Shown: positions 22,793-34,056, numbered from the stretch's first letter. The stretch is 64,000 bases of DNA from Scleromitrula shiraiana (GCA_028455995.1 JABELC010000003.1:124001-188000), one strand, 5' to 3'. A program made the numbers and translations. The notes: generated by a model from the sequence alone, not told the origin.

Positions 22793-24459
22793 TCACAAAT
22801 CGATCGCAAATCTCTTCCTCAACCTCTCACCATAATACAAGAAAAGTATTGGACTAGGAGCAAGCAACACCCCAATAAAAGCAAAAATACTAATACCCCA
22901 TCCAACGCCTACGGCATCCAAGATACTTGGTGTTATCAAAGGAACAATACCACCTATGAGACTTCTAAAAAAAGCACCCGCCGCAATCGCACTAGCCGCA
23001 TACTTTTCAAATGCATCAATATAGTAGTTCTGCACCGAATTGAAGATAGCAACTTGTCCGATACCATAAAAGAATGTGGCGATAAGTGTCACTGCCCAAT
23101 GGACATGGAATTCGACCGTCCAGGCAAAGGTGAAAAGGGTAACAGGGATAAGAACAGCGCCAATGTTTGCAACTGGGAGACGATATTCGGGTTTTGATTC
23201 GCCGTGATTTTGCTTGGTAAGGTAATTGAATACATCGTCGATTCGAGGTACCAGAAACCATACTGCGGTCAGAAACCCCATTCCTGGAGCGAGATATACC
23301 AGTCCAATTTGGATAGTACTGAATCCATAATCTTTACCATATATGGATGCAAATTGGGTGTAGAGACTGTATGTTGTGGCGAAGATGAGAGCTTGGTATG
23401 CTGCCATAGTTAAGACGATAGGTTGGGTAAGGAGGATGCGAAGAGGTCGGCGAACGGATTCAATAACTTTTGATGAGAATGGTCTTGTATCTTCTCCCTC
23501 GAAGTAATATTCGATATTTGAACTTTCTTCGTATTCTTTTTTGCGAGCTGCAAGGAGAATGGGTGCGTATGTTTCTTGGAGGAGAAAATATGTACCTAAT
23601 ACGATGACGCTGCATACCATCAACAAAATCCAGAATAACCATGGCCAATCGAGATTTTCCAAAATGATGCCACCCAGTAGTGGTCCGATGGTTGGACCCA
23701 ATAATGGACCAAGAAGATACCATCCAAAAATGCTAGCTCTCTCACTAGGCTCATACATGTCGCTGATGGTACCACCGCCATTGGCAATCGATACACCTAC
23801 TTAAAATCAGTTATGAGTACGATACAAGAATGAGAAAAACTTACTTCCGAAAAATCCCGCAATGGTACGAAACGTGATAAGCATTGCAATATTCGGACTT
23901 AACGCAGTTGGAATCTGTAGAAGTGTAAAGATTGTAAAACAAATCAAATACAATGGTTTTCTTCCAAAGGTTTCTGACATAGGGGCCAAAAGTAATCTAG
24001 TAATACCACGCATTAGCAAGATTATTATACTGCGCTGAAAACAGATTTGCATACGGCCCAATCCCTAGCATAATAACGAAACCAGTCTGACAAGCTATCA
24101 CACCCTTCTCCGTCGTATCCAATGATTTTGCGATTTTGTCGATCCCCGGCGCAAACATACTGCTTGCAAGGGGTGATAAGACTAGAATTATTAACAAATA
24201 CTTCCGCATTAACCATTTTGAATAGAGATCACATACTGGCCATTGAAGCAATCACGGCAATGTTTCCTAATTTCTTCGCCTTGGACCAATTCCTCGGATT
24301 CTCATCATCATCTTTGGAGAATTCCAATAACTGATGGATAGGAGGTAAGCTTCATGATCAAAAGAGAGAAGTAGAGAGGGGTACTCAAGTCCTTACCTGT
24401 TTATCATCACCGGCTTCTTCATGATGAATTAGTGGCGATCTTTCGTGTGTACGAGGCAT
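22793..24459 (-). CDS. MFS drug/metabolite exporter, DHA1 type
   Basis: Five exons (24459-24397, 24330-24237, 24181-24055, 23996-23845, 23796-22793) join in frame to 479 residues with about 12 membrane helices. Visible DHA1 marks are NPRNWSKAKK before helix 1, LAPMSETFGRKPLYL (motif A between helices 2 and 3), SIANGGGTISDMYEPSERA, and GPLLGPTIGPLLGGIILE (motif C in helix 5, typical of antiporters). The family exports toxins, drugs or metabolites at the plasma membrane by proton exchange; the substrate is unknown. The small second to fourth exons cover the first three helices, and each join restores a conserved block. The gene looks intact, unlike the sugar-porter remnant downstream of it. Confidence 0.88.
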
Positions 24460-25298
24460 GCTTCTTGTCTGCATATTTATATTAATGTTATTTTGAAAAA
24501 GAAATATTCTGAAATGATTAATCTATTTATAAAAACGTGCAATAAGGAATATTATACTAATTGTTTGATAATATCAAAGTAGAAATGTTGTCGTGTGAAG
24601 GTTCATTAAGGATTTGCATTCGATGACGATGTGACACTAGAGGGCGCTACATGGATGTAAGTTTGGAGGTAGCTCCATCTTCCCGTCAGGGATATCGCGT
24701 TTAACTCAATTGTATCCGGAAACCCCTCAAGATTTCGCTCCAAATTCTGAGCTGTATTTCAAAATCCTCATTCTTCTTCGCCCAAAATTTCTCTGAATGT
24801 TTCCAGGAGTAAAAGTTGCAAGGGCCTCGTTGAAATATAAGATTCAATGTCGGAGACGAGAATGTGTAAAATCATTGTGAGAATCAATTAGCTGCCAAAG
24901 AAAAGCGCATCCAGAGATAGCGATAACATATGAAGCATCATTGATAAACGTTCTGTTGTTTACAAAATGAAATATAACACTTGAATTGAGCCTCGTTGAG
25001 GTTTGTACTCGCAAATTTTCTTTTCTCTTCTCGTTCTCCGGCCCTAGGACCCCCAAGAAAATAAGCAATACAAAAGAGAATATATACTTCATCCCAGACA
25101 CACCTGATCCAATCTATAGCATGTTCCTCTTTCCCAACAATATCGTGGTGAGACCTTACGTCCCTATACCTAGAAGTCCTCGCTCATTCCCTCGACCACG
25201 AACTCCTGCTGGATTTCAAATCTAGACTGCACTCCTCACTCCTGCCATCATATATCATAAAAGATCACGTGGTCGCACTTCCAGGCCTTGACCGTATC
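24460..25298. other. Intergenic, no gene seen
   Basis: Upstream region of the MFS exporter. Short open frames are present on both strands but none has recognisable content. Confidence 0.5.
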
Positions 25299-26150
25299 TC
25301 ACAAGCCATACGCTGCACCTTTAACCAACGGAACAAGTTCATCCTCTGTCCCAAATCCCACCCTCTTGACACAACCATTGTGATTTTCATTGCTCGAACT
25401 CACATCTCTCAACTCCCCAAATCTTATCTCCAAGTTCTTCAACTCATCTATCACATTATCGTAACCACCCAAACAGCCCTTCGCAGCTGCCATTTCAAGA
25501 CTTTTGCTTCCCGTAGTCGTAGTAAGTATTTGTATAAAGCTGTTATTCATAGCTGAAACCCCATTTTGGTGTAAAGACCAAATACCGAGGGCGAGAACTG
25601 GAAGAGCTAGGAATAGAGAGAGGAAGTACGGTAATATGAGGTTTAGTCGTTTTGAAAATTGAACTGTACTAAGTGATTCCCATTGTGTAAGATTTGTTGG
25701 TGAAGACCACCAGCCAATTTCGGCGATCATAGAGAGGGTGACATTTTTAAGAAGTCGATTGAGAGACTGGGGTGTTAAAGTGAAGGAGATGCTACTGATC
25801 GGATAGCCAAGTGCGAGACGAGGATCCTTATAAGCTGCTGTACTGAACTTACGAAAGTCGTTATTGAAGCGTGTATAGCTTATTTTTTCACCTTTCAAAC
25901 TGCTCTCGCCTGTTGTTTGGCTAGATGACCCAAGCCCCAACGGGATGAAGGCTTTCGTAACGACTCTCCCAATGCAGTTCCAGGTGTTCTTTCAGTGTTG
26001 TTCAAGTGTTCCCGAGAGGAACTGCTTTGAATGCGTTCTAGCTGGATTGGTATATCGATCGATGTTATGATCTTTTTGTATTCAATATGTGCCACAATGG
26101 TGATCGCTATTTCTATTCGAAAGAGCAAAGGAGAATGGTTGTAGTTGAGC
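25299..26150 (-). pseudogene. C-terminal fragment of a fungal multi-pass membrane protein of unknown function
   Basis: The minus frame 25940-25299 encodes about 213 residues: a lumenal-type stretch, then one strong membrane segment in RLNLILPYFLSLFLALPVLA, then NGVSAMNNSFIQILTTTTGS and a C-terminal RVGFGTEDELVPLVKGA. These blocks recur at the C-terminus of a large family of uncharacterised ascomycete membrane proteins. The expected N-terminal helices and long extracellular domain are missing: upstream frames (to about 26150) are interrupted by a TGA shortly before the open part and carry no start. It is most likely a truncated gene. Confidence 0.5.
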
Positions 26151-26603
26151 ATAAGTAGTCCTAGGTCGGCCTACACAATGGGAATCCATCCCAAACAGGA
26201 TATTTCATTCAGGCATGGAGCCTCGTCTAAGTATAGTATCAAATATGTTGTGCCATTTCCATCGATGACTGTAGAAATGCACAGAATCACAAAAAATGGG
26301 CCCTTTGTAATGGAATACCCCCGTTGCTTTCACTAAACACGAATGTGCTTTATTACAATCCTTGGTTATGTTCAAACTTCAAACGTTCAGTTAAAGAAAA
26401 GAAGGTTAGCATACCAATCACAATTGTGATGTCGCGCAACGGATACTCGCATGGCAGAATCGTAACGCCCTAAAAGGTCTTCTAGGATCTGATTCGAGAT
26501 GAACGAATCCGTTAAAGATAAACAAATTTACAAAACGGATAGTTGGAACACATCGCACCTTCGCAGGAGGAATATGTGATTTATTGCGTGCATATTGATA
26601 TCA

Positions 26604-26905
26604 TCAACAGATGAAGTAAACTCTGCGCAGTGAGATTGAATCTAGGCTAAGTGGATTGCGAAATGCTGAGGCTTGGAAGTCTGCGAGCTGGTAGCCACAA
26701 GCAGCACACTGGTGTAGCATGGTACCTAGAAATCTACATGTATGCCCAAGCAACAAGTTCCATGGCAGTATTTCCTGAAAGCGTTGCACAAACCGGACAA
26801 ATAAATGTTGTACATAGTACTGTTACAACAAGAAGAGTAGCAAAGCCGGTGTACAGAATGAAGGCCTGTTGCACAACATGCCCTTTATACCATCTGAGAT
26901 GCCAA
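26604..26905 (-). pseudogene. Possible LITAF-like zinc-ribbon gene remnant
   Basis: Two minus-strand pieces in different frames read FICPVCATLSGNTAMELVAW (about 26820-26765) and TMLHQCAACGYQLADFQ (about 26725-26675). A CPxC knuckle, a GN-A turn and a terminal CxxCG followed by LADF are the layout of LITAF-like zinc domains. The frame break between them and the lack of a start mean that it is a remnant, if real. The evidence is pattern memory only. Confidence 0.3.
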
Positions 26906-27406
26906 TAATAAAGTGGTACTGGTTGACATGCTATTCCTTGAGGCGATAGAGGATAGTATTATCTAGCTATTGAATTGATGATATGATTATCACTTAGAGT
27001 CGAGGTATCGATAGTTGCTCTCTTAACTCATCAATTAAAAGAACAAAGATAAATCTAGTTTTGTGTTGAGAACATCTCGTTATTTTGTACAAAATTTGGG
27101 GGTTTGATGAATGTTCAGTGCATGGAATGGAGATGGAAAAAAATAAGTGCGGTAATAGCAATTGTTGCCAACCGTACTCTGACTGAGCCACACTGAGCTA
27201 GATAGCGTTCCACATGATATCGCGTGCATAACCAGACGCGACGTGATGACTCTTGCCTTGCCATCAACAAAATTCACTTCCTTTGTTTCGAAATCGAATC
27301 CATTCACTGTATATCTGACAGGAAATTCGCATCTGAAGTAAGATGGATTTACATCGAAGTGTTACTTCAGTAATTCAGTATCGATGACACAAATCGATTA
27401 CAAAAA
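26906..27406. other. REV1 upstream region
   Basis: No gene seen. It should contain the REV1 promoter. The start codon at 27407 has A at -3. Confidence 0.5.
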
Positions 27407-30400
27407 ATGGGAAGTCGCCTCGAGAAAAATTCGGAATCTGTACGAAAGCGCATTCAGACACATTCATTCCAAGATGAAGCTGGAGAGGAATATGAAGGTT
27501 CAAAATTTGGTGGTTTCACTGATTATTTCCGTCGCAAGAAGATAAAATTACAAAATTTGGATGCACAAGTCCGTTCTTCGTCAATCGGCAATCCAACAAT
27601 TTTTCGAGGTATAGTGGCACACGTCAATGGATACACTCAACCTTCACTTAGTGATCTTCATCATTTAATTGTTAGCCATGGAGGAGGTTTTATGCAATAT
27701 CTAGATGGCAAAACTACCGTCACCCATATCATCGCATCAACACTCACTCCCAAAAAGGCCATCGAATTCAAGCGATATCGCATCGTCAAGCCAGCTTGGG
27801 TGGTGGATAGTGTCAAGGCAGGAAAATGTTTACCTTGGGATTCTTATCGTGTTTTGGATGAAGGTGTAGGTCAGAGATTACTCGGATTCAATGACGTCAA
27901 GGGAAAATTTGTTACCCAGACAAATACGCCCAAACGAGGGTATCGCGATCAAACAAATGCGAGTTGGTATACCAGCCAAGTCAAAGATGTTGCCGAAGAT
28001 ATTGATGATGCTGATGGCCCTTTATTTCCAAGCACGCAAGTACAAAAAGTCGTGCCCCATGATACTAGCGCTTTCAACGAAGATGATATTGAGCTGTCAC
28101 CTGTTGACTTGCTGCAGCATAGTATCGAGGAGGTAGCACCAGAAGATAAAATCTCTATCACTGGTAAAAAACCGACAAGTTCAGGTGGAAGCTTCGAGGT
28201 CTCTTCATCTTTGGAAGATGCTCTAAAACACGCCGTTGATATGGCCAGTCCTAGTCGCAAAGCTGCGATGAGGTCTGTTGCAGAAGATTTTATGAAACAG
28301 CCATTTACCTCAGCGCAACCCATTGAGCCAGCTTCACCAGAGACCACCCCTAGCAAACATCGGCCATTCGAAATCATCGGAAAACGACCCCATGAAGTTG
28401 ATGATATGCCAAGCCCGTCCAAAAAGACCAAAGTGATTACAGCGGAAGAGCATAACGCTCAATTGCTAGCAGATCCTCGCATGAGAAAATCAACAACTGC
28501 AAATCCTGATTTTATCAAGCAATATTATTCGGAGTCCAGATTACATCACCTAGCTACATGGAAAGCCGAATTGAAAGCGAAGTTTCAGCAGCTAGCATCT
28601 GAGAAATCCGCTTCCCAGAAACAACCAGTGAACCGCAAACATGGATCACGAAGATACGTTATGCACGTTGACTTTGATAGTTTCTTTTGTGCTGTGTCAC
28701 TCAAGAATGCACCTGAGTACGTCGAAAAACCTGCCGTAGTTGCTCATGGTAGTGGAACAGGCTCTGAAATTGCTAGCTGCAATTATCCAGCTCGCGCATT
28801 TGGTGTCAAGAATGGAATGTGGATGAAAAATGCATTAAAATTATGTCCTGATATCAAGGTCTTACCGTATGATTTTCCAGCATATGAAAAAGCTAGTAAT
28901 GAATTCTACGAGGCCATATTGGATGTTGGAGGAATCGTCCAAAGTGTCAGTATTGACGAAGCTCTTGTTGACATTACTTCTATGTGCTTGTCTGCCGGCT
29001 CCATTGATGGTATTGGGGCTCGAGAAGGAAGTATACGAAAAGAACAAGAAAAGGCGGAAGAAATCGCTCTAGCTCTTCGAAATCTAATCAAAGAAAAGAC
29101 GGGCTGCGCTGTTTCTGTTGGAATTGGTGGTAACATCCTACTTGCCAAGGTTGCTCTGCGCAAAGCCAAGCCAGCTGGTCAATATCTGATCAAGCCAGAT
29201 GAAATATTTGATTTTATGGGTGATCTCAGTGTACAAGACCTTCCCGGTGTTGCTGATAGTATTGGTGGAAAACTTGCGGAGATTGGGGTCAAGTTTGTGA
29301 AAGATGTGCGGCAGTTGTCGAAAGATCGTCTGATGACAATACTCGGTCCTAAGACTGGAGAAAAGATATGGGACTATTCTCGCGGCGTTGACAAAACCGA
29401 AGTTGGAGAACAAGTTGTACGAAAGTCAGTTTCGGCCGAAGTCAATTGGGGCATACGTTTCATCTCGCAGATAGAGGCGGATGAATTCGTGCAAAATCTG
29501 TGTATTGAACTGCAGCGACGTCTGGTTGGGCAAAAGGTTAAGGGACGACAGTTGACAGTGAAAATTATGCGGAAAGCTGCTGATGCACCTCTTGATCCGC
29601 CCAAGTTTCTAGGCCATGGAAGTTGTGATATTTTTAACAAAAGTGTGGTTCTTGGCGTGGCCACGAATGACGCAGAAGTGATTGGACGAGAGGCAGTATC
29701 TGTTCTTCGTAGCTATGGCTTCTCTCCTGGAGAGCTTCGTGGACTCGGAGTTCAGATGACCAAGCTTGAGCCCCTAAAATCTGTCAACGGCACAGTTGTC
29801 GATGGGAGTCAGAGAAGAATTAATTTTGGTGCTCCTTCCTTACCAAGATCTATAAAAGAACCGTCCGAGGATCCCATAGTTGATCCAGAAACTCCAACAA
29901 AACCACGGCTGCCATCAAGAATTACTCATACAAGCACTCCTCGCGATAGCATTGACAATTCTCTCGCTCCTACGAAGCCGAAATCCACCATAAAGCCAAA
30001 GGAAGCAGATGATCCCATCGATGAAAGTAGCCCCCTGAAAGCCAAACAAACCCCAATTCATCCAGCAACGGTCATTGCGAGAAACAATGCTATGGATCAA
30101 AGTGCAAAAAAGCTTAACATTATGGGCACTCAATTTATCATACCTACCCAAATTGATCCTGAAGTCTTGAATGAACTTCCTGCAGACATCAGATCTAAGC
30201 TTATGGCCCAAAGTAAAACCCGATCAATTTCCAGAGAACCAACCCCTGCAGCAAAAGCACGATCAGAAAGTCCGGCTATCCGTCCATCTATCCCTCTACC
30301 CTCACAACTCGATCCAGAAGTGTTTGACGCTCTACCTGAAGACATGCGAGCCGAAATCTTAGAAGCCTACAAACCGCAAGCAGCAGCAGCAGCAGTTGGG

Positions 30401-31114
30401 CCCGTGGGAGCACAAACTATATTACCCCAATCACCTCGAAAAATAAGAACACTCACTGGTCGAGCACCACCCACCCCAGTAAAAAAGCGTGGACGAGGCC
30501 GACCACCAAAATCATTAATACGGCCCGAACCTCCCACCGGACCTCTCCAATCAAAATTTGTATCTAAACCCCGGGCACGAGAATCCTCTATCTCCGCTAT
30601 AGAAGAGACGGAAACACTTGATCCAGAATTTCTCTCTGCGCTACCGGAAGATATGCGACTTGAAATAATTGCCGAACATAGACGAAAACGTCTTCAGAAA
30701 TTAGGTGGTCTCATGACATCTACCGTGAAGAAGATAAAGAAACCCGATCCTGCACCGCTGGGACCAAGACTAATTAGACTGCCGCCTAAACCTAAAAGGC
30801 CGACTTTTACGACGAGGGAACTAAGTACGTTGGGGGAGTTACGTGAGACGATAGGAGAATGGTTTGGAGAATTTGAGGAAGAAGGACCACATCCTGATGA
30901 TGTGGGTGCTATGCAGAGATATTTAAGACGTGTAATTGTGGAGGAGAGAGATTTGGGGAAAGTGGTAGGAGTTGTTAGGTGGCTGGGTTGGTTGGTAGGA
31001 GAAGCGGAGGGGGAAGGTAGAGGAAAGTTGGCTTGGGCGGAGGCGTATAGGGATGTTAGGGTTAAAGTTCAGGGGGCTGTTAAGGAGAGGGGATTGGGGA
31101 GGTTAGATATTTAA
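27407..31114 (+). CDS. REV1: DNA repair protein REV1 (Y-family deoxycytidyl transferase)
   Basis: One uninterrupted frame of 1235 residues. A BRCT domain spans about residues 62-150 (GIVAHVNGYTQPS to KPAWVVDSV). The Y-family polymerase core starts at about 417 with RYVMHVDFDSFFCAV, in which Asp422 and Asp424 sit in the metal site, and holds the second catalytic block SIDEALVD at 515-522 (Asp517, Glu518). The finger and little-finger parts run to about 795. Three ubiquitin-binding motifs follow, IDPEVLNELPADI at 916, LDPEVFDALPEDM at 968 and LDPEFLSALPEDM at 1071, each with the critical Leu-Pro pair. The last 100 residues form the helical domain that docks other translesion polymerases. Rev1 inserts dCMP opposite abasic sites and scaffolds polymerase zeta in the nucleus. 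The protein is complete and longer than the yeast one because of linkers. Confidence 0.95.
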   Translation: MGSRLEKNSESVRKRIQTHSFQDEAGEEYEGSKFGGFTDYFRRKKIKLQNLDAQVRSSSIGNPTIFRGIVAHVNGYTQPSLSDLHHLIVSHGGGFMQYLDGKTTVTHIIASTLTPKKAIEFKRYRIVKPAWVVDSVKAGKCLPWDSYRVLDEGVGQRLLGFNDVKGKFVTQTNTPKRGYRDQTNASWYTSQVKDVAEDIDDADGPLFPSTQVQKVVPHDTSAFNEDDIELSPVDLLQHSIEEVAPEDKISITGKKPTSSGGSFEVSSSLEDALKHAVDMASPSRKAAMRSVAEDFMKQPFTSAQPIEPASPETTPSKHRPFEIIGKRPHEVDDMPSPSKKTKVITAEEHNAQLLADPRMRKSTTANPDFIKQYYSESRLHHLATWKAELKAKFQQLASEKSASQKQPVNRKHGSRRYVMHVDFDSFFCAVSLKNAPEYVEKPAVVAHGSGTGSEIASCNYPARAFGVKNGMWMKNALKLCPDIKVLPYDFPAYEKASNEFYEAILDVGGIVQSVSIDEALVDITSMCLSAGSIDGIGAREGSIRKEQEKAEEIALALRNLIKEKTGCAVSVGIGGNILLAKVALRKAKPAGQYLIKPDEIFDFMGDLSVQDLPGVADSIGGKLAEIGVKFVKDVRQLSKDRLMTILGPKTGEKIWDYSRGVDKTEVGEQVVRKSVSAEVNWGIRFISQIEADEFVQNLCIELQRRLVGQKVKGRQLTVKIMRKAADAPLDPPKFLGHGSCDIFNKSVVLGVATNDAEVIGREAVSVLRSYGFSPGELRGLGVQMTKLEPLKSVNGTVVDGSQRRINFGAPSLPRSIKEPSEDPIVDPETPTKPRLPSRITHTSTPRDSIDNSLAPTKPKSTIKPKEADDPIDESSPLKAKQTPIHPATVIARNNAMDQSAKKLNIMGTQFIIPTQIDPEVLNELPADIRSKLMAQSKTRSISREPTPAAKARSESPAIRPSIPLPSQLDPEVFDALPEDMRAEILEAYKPQAAAAAVGPVGAQTILPQSPRKIRTLTGRAPPTPVKKRGRGRPPKSLIRPEPPTGPLQSKFVSKPRARESSISAIEETETLDPEFLSALPEDMRLEIIAEHRRKRLQKLGGLMTSTVKKIKKPDPAPLGPRLIRLPPKPKRPTFTTRELSTLGELRETIGEWFGEFEEEGPHPDDVGAMQRYLRRVIVEERDLGKVVGVVRWLGWLVGEAEGEGRGKLAWAEAYRDVRVKVQGAVKERGLGRLDI

Positions 31115-32261
31115 TTAATATGATGTGCTACAAACTCAAAATTCTGGTAGCATGGCTCCAACAATCATAGTCTAATCTTTTCTTCCATAATCCGAATGGA
31201 TAACGTTCTTTTGGTTTTCTTCTCTAGTCCAATTAGTCTTAGTGGTTTTTGCCCAGATGGATTCTTTCCTTGTCTTTCCATTTCTTTCATATATTACTAC
31301 CAAGACGCTAACGCATAAGTTTCCTCTCTTCAACTAAATGTCATGACTTCCACTATTTTGACTACTTGGTTTTATTTCATCTTTTAGATATGTATAGATG
31401 TTCTCTGCTAACTTCTAAATCAACAAGTGTCATCATTATTATTTAAATGGAAATTAGCGCATACAAACTGAAAATCTTCGATCATCATCTATCCCTTCTA
31501 ACCCCGTGTTCCAAATATTCCGTCATCTTATTATTCTTTGGTTAAACGGAACAATTAATTGAGATATCATTGATTAGTTAGCTTTCAGATATCCAGTTGT
31601 TTCTGATGCAAAAAGGATTCGAATGTTCAAATGAATTTCAAATACTAAATTGATGTCAACCTAGGTAAATTTCTGAAGTTTAGTCTGCGTACAAGCGTTA
31701 AAAGAGTAAGATAAAAATCCGGAAGGATTAGTTGATTGAGGATAGAAAAGGCAAGGAAAGAAGAGGATAAGGATGGGATGTGAGAAACGCTGCTCTAGAC
31801 GTCCCGAAAGCAATTTATGACGTACTATATACTTAGTATTCACGTATCTTTCTCTTTAGGAAAAAATGGAATCAACAAATATCGTCATTAGTATGTACAT
31901 CGAACTTAGCTTGAACAAATTGGAAAATATCAACCATCACCGGCACTTAGTAGACCTGAAAAATCAATCTAACCCGTATTATATCATTAGTCTTTCACAT
32001 ACGCCATAAGACCCCACCCCACGTTGACCACCTGAACTATAAGAATTACACCCCGCTAAGTGAATCCATCTCATACTATAAACTTAGTCTTCCACTGTAG
32101 CCGTATAAATGACATTCATTAACAACACGAACTAGCCCAAAAACCCCCTCCATCCAATCCTTCCCCTCCAATCAAATAATTCTTCCTACTCCGGCACATC
32201 CATACCCCATAATCGCCCCCAAACCCAAGATCACCACGCTAATCTCTAGCCCCTAGAAATC
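31115..32261. other. Intergenic, no gene seen
   Basis: Downstream of REV1. AT-moderate sequence with no supported open frame. Confidence 0.5.
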
Positions 32262-32268
32262 TATATAA
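32262..32268 (+). promoter_or_regulatory. TATA-like box before a structured RNA region
   Basis: TATATAA is followed by a C/T-rich tract (about 32275-32310) of the kind found at fungal transcription starts, and then by the strongly foldable sequence at 32316-32480. Whether it is used cannot be read from sequence. Confidence 0.4.
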
Positions 32269-32315
32269 ACCTCTCATCCCTCCCCATTCTTTCCTCTTTT
32301 CTTCTTCGTCGAATT

Positions 32316-32490
32316 GGGGGCAACCCTCAGAGAGGTATCTTCCTCTCAGATACCTCCTAGTTAGTGCTACGAGGTATTTGGGAAGAGGCTATTCCCTCTG
32401 AGGATATCTACATTGGTTCTTGGGAAGCTTTCCCAACGGGCTGTCTTTTCAAGTGTTAAGATGGCCCGTTGGGGAAGTGGTACTTGGATC
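32316..32490 (+). ncRNA. Candidate structured non-coding RNA or structured leader
   Basis: A closing stem CCTCAGAG (32325-32332) with CTCTGAGG (32396-32403) encloses a hairpin GAGGTATC/GATACCTC (32332-32339 with 32349-32356) and a shorter GGGAA/TTCCC hairpin. Immediately after comes a stem of about 21 consecutive pairs including G-U, 32427-32447 with 32458-32478, whose core is CCCAACGGGC against GCCCGTTGGG and whose loop is 10 nt. No known RNA family was recognised. It could be an independent RNA, a small-RNA precursor, or the 5' leader of a transcript continuing to the right. Confidence 0.45.
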
Positions 32491-32546
32491 TTTGTGGATG
32501 AATGGCAATGATGATGGCTGAGCCGTTCTTTTGGGATCTGGGGGAT

Positions 32547-32820
32547 TTTTTCTTTTTGCTTTTTTGTTCTTCTTTCCTTTTTGTTTTCTTTTTTACTTCT
32601 TGTCTTCTTTTGACTTATTGTTTTCTTTCTTCTTGTTTTCCTTACATCTTGTATTCCTTACTTCTTGTATTCTTTACATCTTGTATTCCCTACTGTTTAT
32701 ACTCCTTATTTTTTGTATTTCTTTTCCTTTTGCATTTCTTTTTTTGTATCTCTGATTCCTTTGTATCTCTACCCTCATGTATCTCTTACTTCCTATATTC
32801 CTCATTATATTTTTTTAGAT
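32547..32820. repeat. Polypyrimidine tract with decayed CTTGTATTC-type repeats
   Basis: The plus strand is almost entirely T and C, with recurring TTCTTGTATTCCTTAC-like units. Open frames across it give Phe/Leu/Ser strings and are not believed to be genes. Confidence 0.7.
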
Positions 32821-33875
32821 TCTGTTAGAGGATACAATGTATTAAGCACTTCCGTCTATCAAAATCAATCAACTTCTTACTTTCTACAGATTCTTACATA
32901 CTTCTTGATGATAATATTTTCTATATATCATTCATCATGAGTATATCGAGATAGATATATATAAGATCATATAATTTATTTGTTTTGTTTTCTTTTGTTC
33001 AAGTTGTTGATCACATATAATAGCATTAGTATTGGTCTTTCATTTTCTTATATTTGAACTATTGGTGTTTATGCATTACTCGTTGCTTCTTGAATGAATG
33101 ATTATATATTGGTGGATTCTTGGGGTGGGTCTTATTAGTATGGCTTTGTTTTTTGGTGCAGTTTGTTGCAGGTGAATATCGTCATCGTCATCATCATCGT
33201 CTACTGTATATGCGGAGGTGGCTTTCATGTATCATCACTCGCTATAATAAACTATAATAAACTATAATGTATCTTTATTCTCCGTCGAAACCCGTTCACT
33301 CAGGTTATGGATTTATCAAGATAAATAGTGAGAATATTGTCAAATTCGAGTAAATTACAATATGATACTTTGTCATCACTTCTATTATTGTTTCAATTTA
33401 TTAACTAATAGTACTATAATTATCATTCTGAATATCATCGTCATCATCATGATCACACCACACCACCAAATCCCCTAGCCTCAACTTCCCACGTGCAATT
33501 ATCCATGTAATCCACCCCCTCCACCACGCACCTTCCTACAACCCCCCGCTCCCCATCCTCCCCTTTTGTTTCCACCTACCTCTCCTTCCTTCCTTCCTTC
33601 CTTCCTTCCTTCCTTCCTTCCATCCATCCTTCCTTCCTTCCATCCATTCTCCCCCTCGCTTCTCCCCATCACAAAAGAATAGACCACATAACCACATACA
33701 CCCCCTCAACCAATCAACCAAACATGCCTAAAAATACTCCACATCGTTAATATCATTCATATCATATCATTCATATCATACCTTACCATACCATATATAA
33801 AAAAAACTCTACTCTCTTTTCAATCAATAAGTTCTTGACTATACTCCTTTATATATGATACTCCTTCATATATAA
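32821..33875. other. Intergenic, no gene seen, microsatellites
   Basis: Contains CAT/ATC-rich runs and a (CCTT)n tract at about 33585-33645. The last 30 bp before 33876 repeat a unit ATACTCCTTCATATATA that recurs after the transposon block, showing that both flanks belong to one interrupted sequence. Confidence 0.6.
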
Positions 33876-34044
33876 TGTTAGAATGGTTGCCGGATAAGGA
33901 TCACTCCACATTGGGACTAGTGTAATTACATAATCAATGGTTGATATATATCTCCCTTTATAGGATCAAGACTTTAGCTAATCAATAAATAATATAATAA
34001 TATATAAAATCTATAATGCTTTTCTTTATATTTGACTTTTTATA
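33876..34044 (+). repeat. 5' LTR of outer copia element
   Basis: 169 bp, partner 54332-54500. The pair differs at about 35 positions, all transitions. In the first half this copy keeps G and C where the partner has A and T; in the second half the reverse mostly holds. Confidence 0.9.
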
Positions 34045-34056
34045 GATTATAAGTCC
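34045..34056 (+). other. Primer-binding site (tRNA-iMet half-molecule type), RIP-altered
   Basis: GATTATAAGTCC follows the LTR directly. It equals GGTTATGAGCCC, the copia-type site complementary to the anticodon arm of initiator tRNA-Met, apart from three transitions of the RIP kind. Confidence 0.5.

Noticed and set aside
32502..32525. Box C/D snoRNA suggested by ATGATGA and CTGA
   Set aside because: The two boxes are only three bases apart and no terminal stem brings them together as in a snoRNA.
32502..32828. Phe/Leu-rich open frame after the structured RNA region
   Set aside because: Polypyrimidine sequence; no start context or domain, and composition alone explains the openness.
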